Assembly: GCA_021234155.1 (NCBI GenBank)
Contig: JAJEKV010000038.1
Coordinates: 11,802,290-11,866,289 of the forward strand
Source of the DNA: Isoetes taiwanensis
Lineage: Eukaryota > Streptophyta > Lycopodiopsida > Isoetales > Isoetaceae
Direction of reading: 5' to 3'
DNA length: 64,000 bases
Numbering within the stretch: position 1 is the first letter of the stretch; each line of letters starts with the position of its first letter. The notes under the pieces were generated by a model, which was not told the DNA's origin, searched no databases, and was given only the letters and a program-made list of their open reading frames with translations. The position numbers and the translations under genes are program-made. This document shows positions 10,046-22,128 of this stretch, in pieces.

Positions 10046-10850
10046 ATGGAAGAACAGAGTCCGCCCAGGCCACGCCCGGCAAGAAACCTGTTCGAGGAAT
10101 TTGGAGCCATCACCCCAGAAGAGGAAATATCTCAAATGAGGATGGACCTGGAACAAATAAAGGCTTTTTTGTGTCCGCACAAGTAGGGAGCGGGTCGGTG
10201 GGCAACCTTCGGTTGCCTCAAGCATCGGTTCGGGAAAGCAGGAAGAGACAAGAAGAGAAGCAAGAGAAGGAGGTCCCCCAGCTTGGAATCCTCCGACTCA
10301 AGTTCAGATTCAGACTCCGATTCCGAGGAAGAGGAAGAGCAGATCCAGGACCGAACAGATGCAAGGCAGAGAAACCCGGCAGATGCAAGACAGAGGGACG
10401 CCATAGATGCGACAAAAGGGACACAAGAGCCTCCGACTACCGTAAGAAGGTAGATTCTGCTATTTGGGCAATGTATGGAAGGCCCGGAATCGAACAGTTC
10501 GGGTGAGAACAGTCGTCGGTTAGAAGCAGAGGCAATAATGACTAAATGAGTGAGTACGGCAATGCTTATGGCATGAAGGATAAGGACAAAGGTAGAGTGG
10601 CAACAGCCAACTTGAAGGGAGCCGCGCTTAATTTGGTGGAAGGGTTATGCAAAGGCACATGGCTTAAGCGAGGGGATGCTCAGAAGTTAGGAAGGTTTGC
10701 CAAAGCTTTCAAGCGCCATTACGTCCCAAGGGAGCACAAGTCCAACATGATGCAAAGAGTTGTACAGTTAAAGCAAGGCAACAAGTCACCCAGAAATATC
10801 TGAGAGGAATTCATGAGGCTGAGGTCAGTATGTGCCAAAGTTAGGTGAGA
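10046..10850 (+). pseudogene. Gypsy gag (retrotransposon gag core)
   Basis: A possible start at ATG 10046 gives MEEQSPPRPRPARNLFEEFG, an N-terminal gag-like segment that breaks near 10186. A mixed-frame charged region follows. The frame from 10546 carries the retrotransposon gag core: an A-T-A-N-L-K-G-A-A-L helix, then G-R-F-A-K-A-F-K-R-H-Y-V-P, then M-M-Q-R-V-V-Q-L-K-Q-G. It continues past an in-frame stop at 10801 as E-E-F-M-R-L-R-S-V-C. The family normally forms the capsid of the virus-like particle. A clear CCHC knuckle is not visible downstream (10860-11340), where several stops occur. Dead copy. Confidence 0.7.
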
Positions 10851-11344
10851 AGCATGCGGTTGAAAGCTACGTTGAAGGCCTAAATGAGGAGATCCCAAGC
10901 TTGTAAGGGCAATAAACCCTAGAACGAAGATCGGCGGAGTCCAAGGCAATAAGCTTGCAAGGGCGGGACCTCGAATAGCGCGAGACAAGCAGTATTACTG
11001 GGGACAAAGGCAAAGGCAAGGCGCTTTTAGCCCGAGGGCGGCCCGGCCCGGGACCGGCTAGAGCCCCATATAGTGGCAATCAGGGGAAGCAGCAGGAGAA
11101 GAAGCAGGTGTCCTTCAAAGACAAGCAGGAAGGGTCAAACTACTCCAAAGCGGTCGCGTTCCTTTTGCAGCCATGCCCAAGGAAAAGAGGGGAGTGCATA
11201 AAAAGCTTTTGTTTGGTGCTTCCAACCGAGGCCATAGGACAAGCGAAGCGCCCATACGTCATGAGTCGCGGCTTCATGAGAGTTGGGAGATTGGGACACT
11301 CATGCGACGATGTGGCCGAGGAACCCCTGTGACTACATTGAGGG

Positions 11345-11760
11345 GTGAGTGTCATATCTTTGCCGCCAATAGATCTGAGCAAGCGGAGAGCCCGGTATAA
11401 AGTAATTTCCACAGTAGGGAAGGCCAAGACCAAGTCCTTCATAGTCTTGATAGACTCAGGAAGTAGCCATAACTTTGCATCCCCCAGAATGGTTCAAATG
11501 TTGAAGTTGAAACCACTAAAGTCAAAGCCAAGGCCCGTTGTCTTAGCAAGTGGGGCGATAAAGGCGGGGCGGCAGGTAAGAGAATCAACTTTGACATCGA
11601 CTTGCCAGGGATTAAAATCCGGGCATTGGCAAATACGACCTGATCATAGGTATGGAGTACCTTGGACCAGCAGGGGCCATTATTGATTGTGGAAAGCGGA
11701 AGGTGACCTTCCCAAGCCCGGCAAGATCATTGAGATCGCGAGGTAAAAAGTTGTTCCCAT
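11345..11760 (+). pseudogene. Gypsy aspartic protease
   Basis: The frame at 11345 contains V-L-I-D-S-G-S-S-H-N-F-A, the catalytic D-S-G of retropepsin-like enzymes, preceded by a K-T-K-S-F-I strand as in gypsy proteases. After a frameshift near 11640 the reading resumes with I-I-G-M-E-Y-L-G-P-A-G-A-I-I-D-C and K-R-K-V-T-F, matching the usual D-x-I-L-G-M-D-W-L ... I-D-C ... V-T-F end of the domain. The enzyme would cut the gag-pol precursor. The catalytic Asp is kept, but the frame is broken. Confidence 0.85.
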
Positions 11761-11880
11761 CATGCGGTGTATGTCTTCTAAGCAAATTTGTTCAAGTGCA
11801 TCAAGAGTGGCGGTGGCATACATCTTCAAGCTTGAGATTAGTGAGCGGAATCGAAGCAAGCAAAGAAGACAAGGTGCTCA

Positions 11881-12129
11881 GCAGGTTGCGAGCAAATAGC
11901 TAAGCTGATCACGGAGTTCCATGATCTCTTTCCAGATGAGATCAAGTAGCTTCCTCCTTATAGGGGAGTCGAGTGCGAGATAGCACTCGAACCGGGAACA
12001 AAGCCGACAAGCAAGGCTCCATACAGAATGACGACGCAAGAGTTGTCGGAGCTAAAGAAGCAATTGCAGGAGCTACTCGACCTAGGCTTCATTAGGCCTA
12101 GCGTCTCGCCGTTTGGAGCGCTCTACTAA
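11881..12129 (+). pseudogene. Gypsy reverse transcriptase, N-terminal part only
   Basis: Reading from 11881 gives I-T-E-F-H-D-L-F-P-D-E-I, a TAG, then [13 protein letters not shown], then [24 protein letters not shown]. This is the standard start of Ty3/gypsy reverse transcriptase. It is cut just before the expected V-x-K-K-D-G block and the YVDD active site, and PPR sequence follows at once. The stop codon and the truncation make it non-functional. Confidence 0.92.
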
Positions 12130-15100
12130 GATGTTACCAATAACATCTAAATATGCTTCTGTTTCAATTATATGAACATGAATTAACCTTCCATATTCCA
12201 ATGCATGTACAATTGCACATGCTTTTAAGACATTCAAAAATGTGATATCATTTGATGTAATATCTTCATTTTACATTGCTACAAAGCATTCTATAGCTAG
12301 GACATCCATTCCCTGATAGTATATCTTGCTATCAGTATATTCCATGACACTACATCTTGGTTTTGGAATATGTCAATTGTTGCATATGCTCCTTCAAGCT
12401 CCTACATTTTGTATACATGTCAATTAAAGTCTTCCCTAGACAAGTGTTTAATTGGATCTCTTCTTTAAACATTCTCTCATGGATACTTCTCGCTTGCTCT
12501 ATAGCTGTTACATGCCTTCAAGGTGCTCATATATGTTATTGCATCTGGTTTGATGCCTTTTTGTTCCATTTCCTCGTAACATTTTACAGCCAGGAAACTT
12601 TCTACATGCTGAGCATATTCAACAATCAATACATTCCATGATACAACACTCCTGCCATTCATATTGTTAAAGACAAAGCAAGCCTCTGCTAGGAAACCAC
12701 ACTTAACATACATGTCTATGGAAGCATTTCACACCTCCAAATCCAACCACTTGTAGATGATTTTGCCATGAAAAAGCATGCCCTCTTGAATTACCTGTAA
12801 GCCAGCACAAGCTTTCCATAGGCTCAAGATGGTGACTTCATTTTATTCCACGCCTTCTTTGGTAATTTGCTAAAGGCATTCCAGAACCACAAGAAATTCA
12901 TTACACTGAAGGTATCCTCCGACAACCACATTCCAGGAAACAATGTTAGCTTTTAGACCGTTATGACATTTCAAAATAATGTAGGGCAAGAGCACAATTT
13001 CTATGCAGAAAAAGTTACAATATTCCTTGTCGGCATTTTATCAAGGACGTTGCTTGCCTCATCTACACTGCCACATCTTGTATATATGCCAATCAAAGCA
13101 TTGAAAAGAACAACAGATCCAATACCATTATTCATTAGCAGCTCATGCAAGATCCTTCCTTGTTCTATTCTTCCTATTTCACCATATGCTTTCAGGATAC
13201 TGAGGATTGTCATATTGTCTAATTTGATGCCTTCCTTTTCCATCATATCAAAGCATACTAAGGTCATAATTTCTCTCTTATTCTGTACATATCCCAAAAT
13301 TAATGTGCCACATCAAACTACATTACGCATTGGCAGAAAGCTTTTTGTGCCTCGTCCAGCCTTCAACATTGGGCATGCATGTGAACAGTTGTGTTATGGC
13401 AATGGATGATTGGCTACAACTTGCAATTGTATCTCTATGGATCAGCCTCCCCATTTCTACTGCCTGTATATGGCCAAAGATTCCATAGCACTCAATAGAG
13501 CATTTTCATTTGCCTTTATATCATTTTCTCTTGCATCTTCATGAAATACTCCAGGGCTAGATAGTCTTCCTCATGTCTAGCATATCCTGCAATAATTGTG
13601 CTCCATGAAGTAACATCTGGATTCATCAACCTGCAGAAAATAATGCGCATCTCTTCCAGGCTACCACATTTGGCATACATTTCCATCAAGGCATTTCCAA
13701 CGGGATTTAATTGTTTTTTTCTTTCAATAAGTTTTCCATGAATGAATCTTCCATATTCTAATGTTTTGCTCTTGGAAAGGGCTAAGAGAGCACCTTGAAA
13801 CGTTGCTTCATTTGGATTTATGTTGCCTTCTTCCATCTCCATCCAAGATTCTACAACAAGAATGTCGTTAGCCTGCTCTGCATAGCCTACAATTATTGGG
13901 TTCCAAGTCATCTCATCCCGAGCTGACAACCCCTTAAGAGTGTTTCTTGCCTTCCTTAAGCTCTTACATTCTAGATACATACTGATTATTGCATTACATA
14001 GAAGGTCTGATTGCAGTTTCATTTTAATAACGTGTCCATGGACACGCGTACCTTGCTCTATTGATCCAATTCTACTGCATGCTATTATTTTGATCGATAG
14101 GGACAGTTCATTTAGCTACACGACTTCTGCTTGCATGTTTGAAACACATTCTAGAGCCAAATTATGTTTTCCATTCCAGGCATATTCTGTAATCCCCATC
14201 ATAGCCCATAAGTTTGTGGTCTGTTTTGGGACTTTAATAAATGCTTGGGATACATTTTTCAAGCTTCCTCACTTAGAATATTGTCCAATCGTATTGGTTT
14301 CCATATTGATAATTGATAATAGATTTGAGATAACAACTTATAAATTGCTCATGGATGAACCTACCTTTCCCTAACGCTCTGAAGATGAAACATGCCTTCG
14401 AGATGCTTGCAAAGAAAATCTCGTCTAGTTCTATGTTGCTTAACTGCATTTCTTGGAAATATTGAAGGGCTAGAAGACTGCACTCATTGTGGACAAATCC
14501 TGTGATTATTAATCCCCATGACACTACATCTTGCTTTAACAATCTATAAAAGATGGCATGTGCTCTTTCCAGTTGTGCACACTTAGCGTACATATCAATG
14601 AAGTTGTTTCCTAATACCTCGTCAGAATGAAATTTCGATTTAATTATTTGCGCATGGATAAGCCTTCCACATTTTGAATGCAAGATGTTTGTACATGATT
14701 TTAAGGTGTTCAAAAAGGTAACCTTGTCTAACTCGATACCTTCCTCTTGCATATGCACAAAAAGTTGTAAGGCAACAGAAGGCCAGGCATGCTGGGCACA
14801 TGCTCCAATGATTGTATTCCATGAAACCAAGTCAGGGCTTATACCTTCTTCTTGCATTTTCTCAAAGTGCATTAGAGCAAGAAGAAAATCTCCATGCTCA
14901 GCATGAGCTGCAATCACTCCATTCCATGTAACTATACGTTTCGATTTGGCAAAATGGCAAATACCTTATATGCTTCCTCAATGCTGCCATATTTGACATA
15001 CTTTGTGTTGCTTATAATGAGATCAAACGTAAATCTGCCTAAGATAATTTGCTAATGAATAATTCTAGTCTGGAACAGAGCTTTTCTCTTAAGATATGCT

Positions 15101-15390
15101 TTAAGAATGGCAACATAGATATGTTTATCACTTCTCTCAGCTGATTCATCAATTTTCTCGTACGAATCAACTGCTCAAGCTTGGCATTTTCCATAACCAC
15201 CACCATCCATGTATATACACTAGGCTGTGCAATTTTTCTAAATGCCTGATGTGCTTCAAGTAGACTTCCATGGTGAGCAAAGATACGAATGAGATGATCA
15301 CCCAAAACTGCAGTTGAGTCGAGCCCAGTTTGGACCACGAGAAACTCCACTATTCGGCCATAATCAAGATTTCGTTTCCCTTCGCATTCT
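12123..15390 (-). pseudogene. PLS-type pentatricopeptide repeat (PPR) pseudogene
   Basis: Read from about 15390 down to 12123. Many 31-36-residue PPR units are visible in changing frames: Y-A-K-C-G/A-x-L-E-x-A strings (for example near 14560, 13660, 13050 and 12700), D-V-V-S-W-x-x-I-I and W-N-T-I-I blocks, G-I-x-L-D/P-x-x-T-F, and G-R-x-I-H-x-x-I-I. The alternating long and short units fit the PLS class, whose members bind organellar RNA one base per repeat, many of them for C-to-U editing. At least five frame breaks and several stops. No E or DYW domain is seen, because the 3' end is lost where the gypsy element joins at about 12122. No transit peptide could be defined upstream of 15390. Confidence 0.9.
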
Positions 15391-16680
15391 TATAACAAAC
15401 AATATGTTTTATTCTTGGGTAAAGGAATAACTCACGGCTAACGATTTCAATGGCATAGCCATCTCCTTAACCTAGAGTTGTCAAGCGATTGGACCAAAAA
15501 TGGTGCATTTGCACTGTTCACTTTAAAATTCATATAAAATCAATGGCTCAAAATTCAATAAAATCATATTCCATATGAAAAATATCCAAAAATCTATCTA
15601 CCTCCATTCTTGGAAGTTATGCTTAGCTGAATCCAAGGGGGTCATGCCAAGACTGCCTTATATTTACATAAGGTAAAACTGTCTTAATGAAATGATTTTT
15701 TTTATTTTTTTCAGTATTTTTTTATTTTTCTATGCGAGGTAGAGAGTACAACACAAAAAACTACACCTCATTCCAAGGTATGAGAAGGAAGATAGGGTTC
15801 ATCGAACACGACAGGGTCAAAACTGCTTTTTGTCTTCTATGGACCAATAATTATTTTAACATGAAATTAGAGATCTATATTACCAAGGAAGGCTTGCATC
15901 CATAATAAAAAATATAGCTCATCATGAAAGATGATCTACATGCACTATTATCATACTTAACCTACAATACTTCTGGTAGCAAACATATTAATAAGTTTAT
16001 GATAGCAAGAGAATAGGTTTCTTTGTATTTTTTGCAATATATAACATCAAGAACCTCTATGCCCATGTATTATTATATGTGAGTTGAAAAAGAGTATTAT
16101 CTTGATTAAATGATTCAAATTTTGAGAAGTCTAAGTATTGACCTTAATGGTCCATAGATATTTATATTTAAATCTTGCAACTACTATGTCACTTTCACAT
16201 CAAATTTGAGATCCATGTTGCCAATGAAGCCTTGCATTCATAAAAAATGTAGCATTTCCTAAAAGATGAACTATATGAACAATTAGCATACTTAAACTCC
16301 AATATCGTATAGTAACAAACACAACCAAATGTAGAGAATGCATGATTAACTACTACATATAGGTTGATAAAATTATAATCTACGTAGATATAAGTGTAGT
16401 GCATAGCCTGCATCTTTTATTACCGTCTTAAAGACGATATACGAATCATTTTAGATTTATTTTTGTCCTGAATTCTATACAAGAGATTCTTTAGTCAATA
16501 TTGAAATCATCATAACTTATGAATGCTTCAAAAAAAATCAAACTATAGCTCTTAGAATCAACAACTTATGACCACGAGAATTAGGCCAAAACTTATAATA
16601 GTAAGAGAGAAATAAGTCATTCCCTCAAACAGCTCTTTTGAGCAAAATTGGGTATGGCGACTTCATCTAATGTCATATAA
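15391..16680. other. Gene-free AT-rich stretch
   Basis: Long A/T runs and scattered stops in all frames. No domain, tail or element end recognised. Confidence 0.5.
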
Positions 16681-16739
16681 TAGTGAAAAAACTTGGGAAC
16701 ATACAAATCAATATGTTTTATCATAAAAAATCATTTTCT

Positions 16740-19240
16740 TTTGATTTTAGCAAGGTTTGGACCCCCTTGTGTAGAAAATATGAAGAATGCAGTTTTGGAC
16801 TAGTACGAAAACTGCTAAATTGTATGAGGTTTGGACAAGGCAAATGCCCAGGTTTGGATGGTTTACCAATTGAGTTCTTCCAGAAGTATTAGGAATGGCT
16901 GGAGCCAGATGTGTATGATGCTTTCTGTGACTTTCGGCGGTCCACTACTTTGGATAGAATTCTAAACACAGGTGCCATCTCACTCATCCCCAAGGTCAAG
17001 GATCCTCAGGCTATTTCAGATTGGTGGCCCATCACCTTATTGTCATCCGTATATAAGATCTTCGCCAAGGCTTTTGCAGAGCGGGTAAAGGACATCTTGG
17101 CAGAGTCCATCTCAACAACCCAGTCAGGTTTTCTTCCAAAACGATGCATTTTGAACAATGTTGTTGCTGCTTACGAGGGAATTTATTGGGCACCTAAGCA
17201 AAACCTTCCAGTTGTATACCTTAAGCTTGATTTTGCAAAGGCTGGGAATTCATGCGCCGATGTATGCTAAGACTGGGATTTGGGGAACAATTCACATCAG
17301 ATATTATGAAGCTGCATATCTCTGCTCGGGCGATTGTTCTGTTCCATGGTGAGCCGTCACATGCCTTTTCACTTGGTCGTGGTATTCGCCAGGGATGCCC
17401 TTTAGCACCATTGCTTTTCACAATTGTTGCAGAGGCTTTATCACCGTTATTCACCATTGCAACGACAGAGGGACCTCTCCATGGTCTTGCAATGGAGGAC
17501 GGCACACAAGAGGTTTGCAATCAATATGCAGACAACACGTTCCTCTTCCTAGTCGCTAATGATGAGAATCTTGCTGCTGCCAAATGCTTTTAAATACTTT
17601 TTCACTGGCTTCCAGTGTCCTTGTGGGGTGGCAGAAGTGTACAGCTTTGTAGACATTGGATAATCCGGCTCCGGCATGTGTTCACGATTATCCATGGAAA
17701 TTACTTGCACAAGGACAGGCCATCAAGTTTTTGGGGATTCTAGTTGGCATCCATGTTACTATGGGTATGGGAGCTGCATGGGAGGAGATCATTAGGGGTT
17801 TGGAGCAGCACTTGCTACGGTGGTCCATTTTTGCTAAGTTGTCTCTTAACATTGGGTTTCCATTCACATAGCATTGACGGAAGATTGGTAATGGTTAATA
17901 TGCACCATCATCGGTCCTTAGTAGTACCCATGTTTATATGCCATTCTTAATGATAAGCACTAGCCCCAACAAAGGATCAAAGTCGAAAAACGAAAGGGCT
18001 TGAGATCATTGCAATAGTTGAACTTTATTTGGTGGGAGGAGATCATGCTTGGGGAAAGAAGGTGTTGTGGTTAAGGTGGCTTGGTAAGTGCATCCTTCCA
18101 AAATGTTCGAACTTTAGGTGGTGCAGGTGTGATGGACTTCTTCTTTGATGGAGAGCAAAGTACTTATTTCAAAGTTCATTTGGAGACTTTGAATGGTGAG
18201 GGCGGCTCTCTTGGTTCACGCCTTCTTAGACAAGCTCTTGGTCACTGTATCCCTCTAACCAAGAAGGTCGTCAAACCAGTCCCCTACCTTGGCGGCTCTA
18301 TTTCAGACTCTGCAGCCTTTTCCAAGTGCTTCTCCATTTTTGTGTGGCTTGTTGGCGGCATGGGAGGCGGTCGGGACATCTTTTTCGGCCATGCCCTTCT
18401 ATCCACACCCTATTGGAGACTCAATGGTGGTGGGCACCATCGCCTCGCACCCCCAAAGCACCTCCATTGGCAGCCTCGGTTCATCCCCTTACACGAGAGG
18501 CGATGGGTTCTTGCGGTGTTGCTCTATTCAAGCATGGTATGGCGGGGGCCCCTCTTGTCTTGGCCTAAATTTCAGGCAAAGTTCCTGCTCTCTCGTTGTG
18601 ACGTATCTCTATGGGAGAAGGTCGCAGAAAATTTGCCTCTTATAGTGCAAGTTGGTGTTGCTGAAAGGGTGCCATGGGACTGTCATGAAAATATTCACAA
18701 AGGCAAGCAATTTGTCAAATCAGTATATCGCCTTCTTTTAGCACCACAACCCCTCCAGCTGCCAGATGGGTGGCACATACAAGTTCCACAGCCCACTTTG
18801 TGTCGTATATGGCGATGGCTTTGGGATAGGTTGCTCCACCCTAAAGTCTCTGTACTGTGGTGGCAGGTTATCCACAGGTGCCTGCGGGTTAATGCCTTTC
18901 GACATCGCTATAATCTTCACATATCTGCAGTATGCCCGATCTGTCTTTCGGACGTTGAGATTCTTGAGCATTATCTCTTTGATTGTCCTGAGGTTCAACC
19001 AGCGTGGTCCTGGCTACAAGGTTTATTTAACGGTACATTGGACTGCCGATGCATCCTTTTGGCGTCCTATCCCAACGCATGACCTCCAGCTAAACAAAGG
19101 GCATTTCATCTTGGTTCCGGTTGGCTCCTATGGTCGATATGGGAGCGTCGCAGACACCACATCTTTTAGGGCATTTATTCATCTGCACACAGTGTTATTA
19201 CGGTGGCCCAGAAAAAGATATTGACAGTACAAGTGTTCCT
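16740..19240 (+). pseudogene. Decayed LINE: reverse transcriptase and zf-RVT
   Basis: The reverse transcriptase begins near 16770 with C-P-G-L-D-G-L-P-I-E-F-F, then L-I-P-K-V-K-D-P (about 16985), W-P-I-T-L-L-S-S-V-Y-K-I, Q-S-G-F-L-P-K-R and L-K-L-D-F-A-K-A (about 17225). After a frameshift come G-I-R-Q-G-C-P-L-A-P (about 17385) and the active-site box, which reads Y-A-D-N instead of Y-A-D-D. Stops and shifts follow at 17590-18080. A 333-residue frame at 18081-19082 carries the connection region and zf-RVT: IWRWLW, VIHRCLRVN, CPIC, LEHYLFDC. The endonuclease is missing. Coding resembles other plant L1-clade LINEs. Dead by truncation, frame breaks and the altered catalytic residue. Confidence 0.9.
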
Positions 19241-21089
19241 CCCTTGAATCATAACTGATGGAACGCATCTGTATTCAGTATCTTCGAATTGATTCTTATC
19301 ATTAGTCTCCTATTCTGGAGTAAGTACATTGTGCTCCAGGCTCGTGCTCCTGTGGCATCTTTTTGTGCTTACACAGTTAGATGAGACATGTAAATTTTGT
19401 GCTTTTTCTCTGATTAATAAACTTTTAAAAAACTCAAGTGGAATCAATGAGAGAAAGCCCAAAACCAACTCATGGCAGATCAAAGTTCTACACTCTACAA
19501 CCTTACTCTGATGTTGCATTGTCTTTGCCATCATAATTCCTCCTGTCCTTTTTCAATTTAGGAAGGAATCCAGTGTGTGCATTGCATTATCTTTGTCGTT
19601 TAATTTCTTCGGTCATTTTGAGTGAACTAGCTTTTGTTATTTGAGGCATCTATTCTAGGCAAAAATCATAGGAAATTAGGGGATAAATTACCGTGTGATA
19701 AGGTCAAGGTCAACTAATTTAGGCATTCTTCCTATTTGAGTGTACCAATATTTCACCTCCTAATGAGATCTCGTCGATGTCAACAAGGCGAGTCCTTAGC
19801 AAGTTTGAACAAAAGAAATTGTTTGTAAAACAATTGATGGATCCGACAACTATGGTAGTCTAGGTTGCACCTTGTTTATGAATTTTAGGTCTGACATCAA
19901 TCCTCAGTAAATCCCAAGGATTGTTATATCAATCCCGAACACATTTGCATGTGAAGCCATGGTGCTTAATGTCCCTTAGCTTTTGCAAACTTTATACAAT
20001 CTTTCTATAAAAAATAGTTTTAAATTAGCTTAAGTCTTTACATATCAATGCACAAGCCTATGCATTCTCTCTTTCTTTTTTACCTTTTAATACATATGAA
20101 CAAGGACTAGATCTCTTTTCTTTACCAAAACAAAAACCATATATCATCAACCTTATAGTCACAAGTCACATTGCAAAGGCGTATTTACGAATGTTGCATG
20201 CCAATTATACCTATATGCATAGCCCTTAGCATAACTAATTAAAGATTTTGTTTCCATACTTGAGGTAAATCATAGTCTAGAACCATTGTTAGTGTTAAAC
20301 ATGGCATAAAAAATGTATACTTGTCTACTGCATGGTACGTTTACATGCATGCATAGGCCTTGCATGTCATGCGCCACAACACTTTTTAGTTATTTTTTTA
20401 GGTTACTTAACATGCAGGCCCCTCAGTTTAGCCCCTCAGTTTATTAAAAGGTCTATTACTCTTAAAAATGACCCACCTTAAGATGCTTGTGCCAAACCCA
20501 TTCCTTTACATTATAGTTATCTTTTCTATTTATTTAACATGGAGACATTTGCACTAGATTCTCAATTTGTTAACATGGTCCATCACTCTTATAAATAACC
20601 CAAGGACAGTTTTACATCAGTAGACTACCACTTCTTATGGTCCAACTATTCTCAACATATCTATTATTTTTGTATGCCTTTTTAGAACCATAACCTTTTG
20701 TCATTTTGAGTATCAACCTACGATCTTACAGACTATCATATAGACGATTTGGGTCAACAGAACTAATTTTCCAAATCATAAACTTTCTAAAGTCGTGTAC
20801 ATACTACAATCTTATCCAGTTTTGCATCTCATGTTTTTTGGGTTGCCTCTAGGGGGGCAAACCCTTGTTTATGTGGGCTTGTGGTATATTCCAAGTATAT
20901 GTCAATATATACCTGGAATATGTCAATGACTGCTCAAAACCCATTATTGGGGGTAAAGTGGCGGTCATTTCTATTGCTGAGCAGCCCCTGTGAAACCGGT
21001 AAACTAATGTGCATGATTAGAATTGGCGGTGTTGTAACCCGGCGCTTTGGGGTGTTTCCCCAATTACAGCAGGTTAAATATGATTGCAG
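19241..21089. other. Gene-free stretch
   Basis: No coding region, RNA gene or terminal repeat that I can support. The frame at 20881-21114 overlaps the next feature's upstream intron and matches nothing I know. An upstream exon of the TLP18.3-like fragment was looked for here (a V-V-D-D-A block) and not found. Confidence 0.45.
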
Positions 21090-21473
21090 CAACGGATCAC
21101 GAAATCAGATTTAAAGAGATTGTTGACGGATTTGGAAGAGCGGACAGAGTATCATATCAATGTGGTTACACTGCGCAAACTCACTGTAAGAAAAACATGA
21201 TGGGGCCTGGCATTTAGGGTTTGAATAAGCTTGTTTTTGTCTTGCAAATCTGTATAACAATGTGGTTTTATGCTGTGTAGAGCAAGGCAGATGCTTTTGA
21301 ATTTGTTGATACGTTACTGGAGAAATGGTACCCTACTATCGAAGAGGGAAACAAGAAGGGCGTTGTTTTGCTTATCACTACCCAAAAGGAAGGTGTTGTA
21401 ACTGGAGGCACTGCTTTCACCAAAGCAGTGGGAGATAGTATACTAGAAGCAGTCACTACAGAAAATCTTTCAG
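21090..21473 (+). pseudogene. TLP18.3: Two exons of a TLP18.3-like thylakoid TPM-domain protein (partial)
   Basis: Exon A (21090-21185, 32 codons) follows an acceptor ending TTGCAG and reads R-I-T-K-S-D-L-K-R-L-L-T-D-L-E-E-R, then N-V-V-T-L-R-K-L-T, with donor GTAAG at 21186. A 95-bp intron ends TGTGTAG. Exon B (21281-21473) reads S-K-A-D-A-F-E-F, then L-E-K-W-Y-P-T-I-E-E-G-N, V-V-L-L-I-T-T-Q-K-E-G and G-D-S-I-L-E-A-V. This is the TPM domain of the TLP18.3 family, a thylakoid-lumen protein linked to photosystem II repair. Both exons are stop-free and the splice sites are intact. The transit-peptide exon, the rest of the domain and the C-terminal membrane anchor are absent; PPR sequence begins right after exon B. 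Probably a captured or rearranged fragment. Confidence 0.8.
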
Positions 21474-22035
21474 GTACTACAAAAGCATGCAGCGGGAAGG
21501 CATTCAGCCAGAATAATTCATATTCTCTAATATGCATGTGGCAATATAGGTTCTATATTTCAGAGCAGATGCGTTCAATATTTCAGAGCAGATGCGTTCA
21601 TGAACAAATCATCATGGATGAGATCCAATATGACATTGTTTTGGGAAATGGACTTTTAGACATGTATTCAAAATGTGGGAGTTGGAAGAAGCATGGAGGG
21701 TTTTTGAGGGAATGCCAAACCGAAATCTAGTTACAAGGGTATGATGATCGCAGGATATGCCCAACAAGATGAAGGTGTTATTGCCCTTGAATGTTATGAA
21801 TGCAGCATTAAGGAATACAGCCGAATAATTTTTAGAACTAAATAAGACTAGTTTACATTCATTTAGCAAATACTCTTGTAGATATGTATGCTAGATGTGG
21901 AAATCTAGAGGAGGCTAGTCGAATCTTTGCCACAATGTTGAATCGAGATATATCATCATGGGGTGCAATGATTGCAGGATATGTCCAAATTGGTGACATT
22001 AGAGACACAGAGGGTTGCCCACATAGACATGCAGC
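21474..22035 (+). pseudogene. PPR repeat fragment fused to the TLP18.3-like exon
   Basis: Directly after exon B the sequence reads Y-Y-K-S-M-Q-R-E-G-I-Q-P-E (one PPR helix pair end), then V-H-E-Q-I-I-M-D-E-I-Q-Y-D-I-V-L-G-N-G, L-L-D-M-Y-S-K-C-G-S. After a frameshift near 21680 comes W-R-V-F-E-G-M-P-N-R-N-L-V-T, and near 21872 L-V-D-M-Y-A-R-C-G-N-L-E-E-A with S-S-W-G-A-M-I-A-G-Y-V-Q. These are PLS-type PPR motifs. Stops and shifts make it non-functional. A short direct duplication of TTTCAGAGCAGATGCGTTCA lies near 21560-21600. Confidence 0.85.
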
Positions 22036-22044
22036 ATAGTGGCA

Positions 22045-22128
22045 TCAGATCATATCATATAGCCTTCAATGGCATTCTTATTGGTTTCAGATCATATCAT
22101 ATAGCCTTCAATGGCATTCTTACTGGTT
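22045..22128 (+). repeat. 42-bp direct tandem duplication
   Basis: The unit starting TCAGATCATATCATATAGCC occurs at 22045 and again at 22087 with one visible change (TTATTGG against TTACTGG near the unit ends). It sits just past the PPR fragment. Confidence 0.9.

Larger units (their letters stand above)
4053..12122 (+). mobile_element. Ty3/gypsy-type LTR retrotransposon, 3'-truncated
   Basis: In order: a putative 5' LTR, a tRNA-iMet-like primer-binding site (5613), two palindrome/TATA/leader modules each with an extra coding region (6282-7496 and 8289-9819), a retrotransposon gag core (10546-10850), a pepsin-type aspartic protease (D-S-G at about 11450) and the first ~80 residues of reverse transcriptase. 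Reading stops abruptly at about 12122 after [12 protein letters not shown], where decayed PPR sequence begins. The rest of pol (RNase H, integrase) and the 3' LTR are absent. Multiple frameshifts and stops show it is dead. Extra coding before gag is known from Tat/Ogre-type gypsy elements, but I cannot assign this copy to a lineage. The left boundary is uncertain. Confidence 0.8.
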
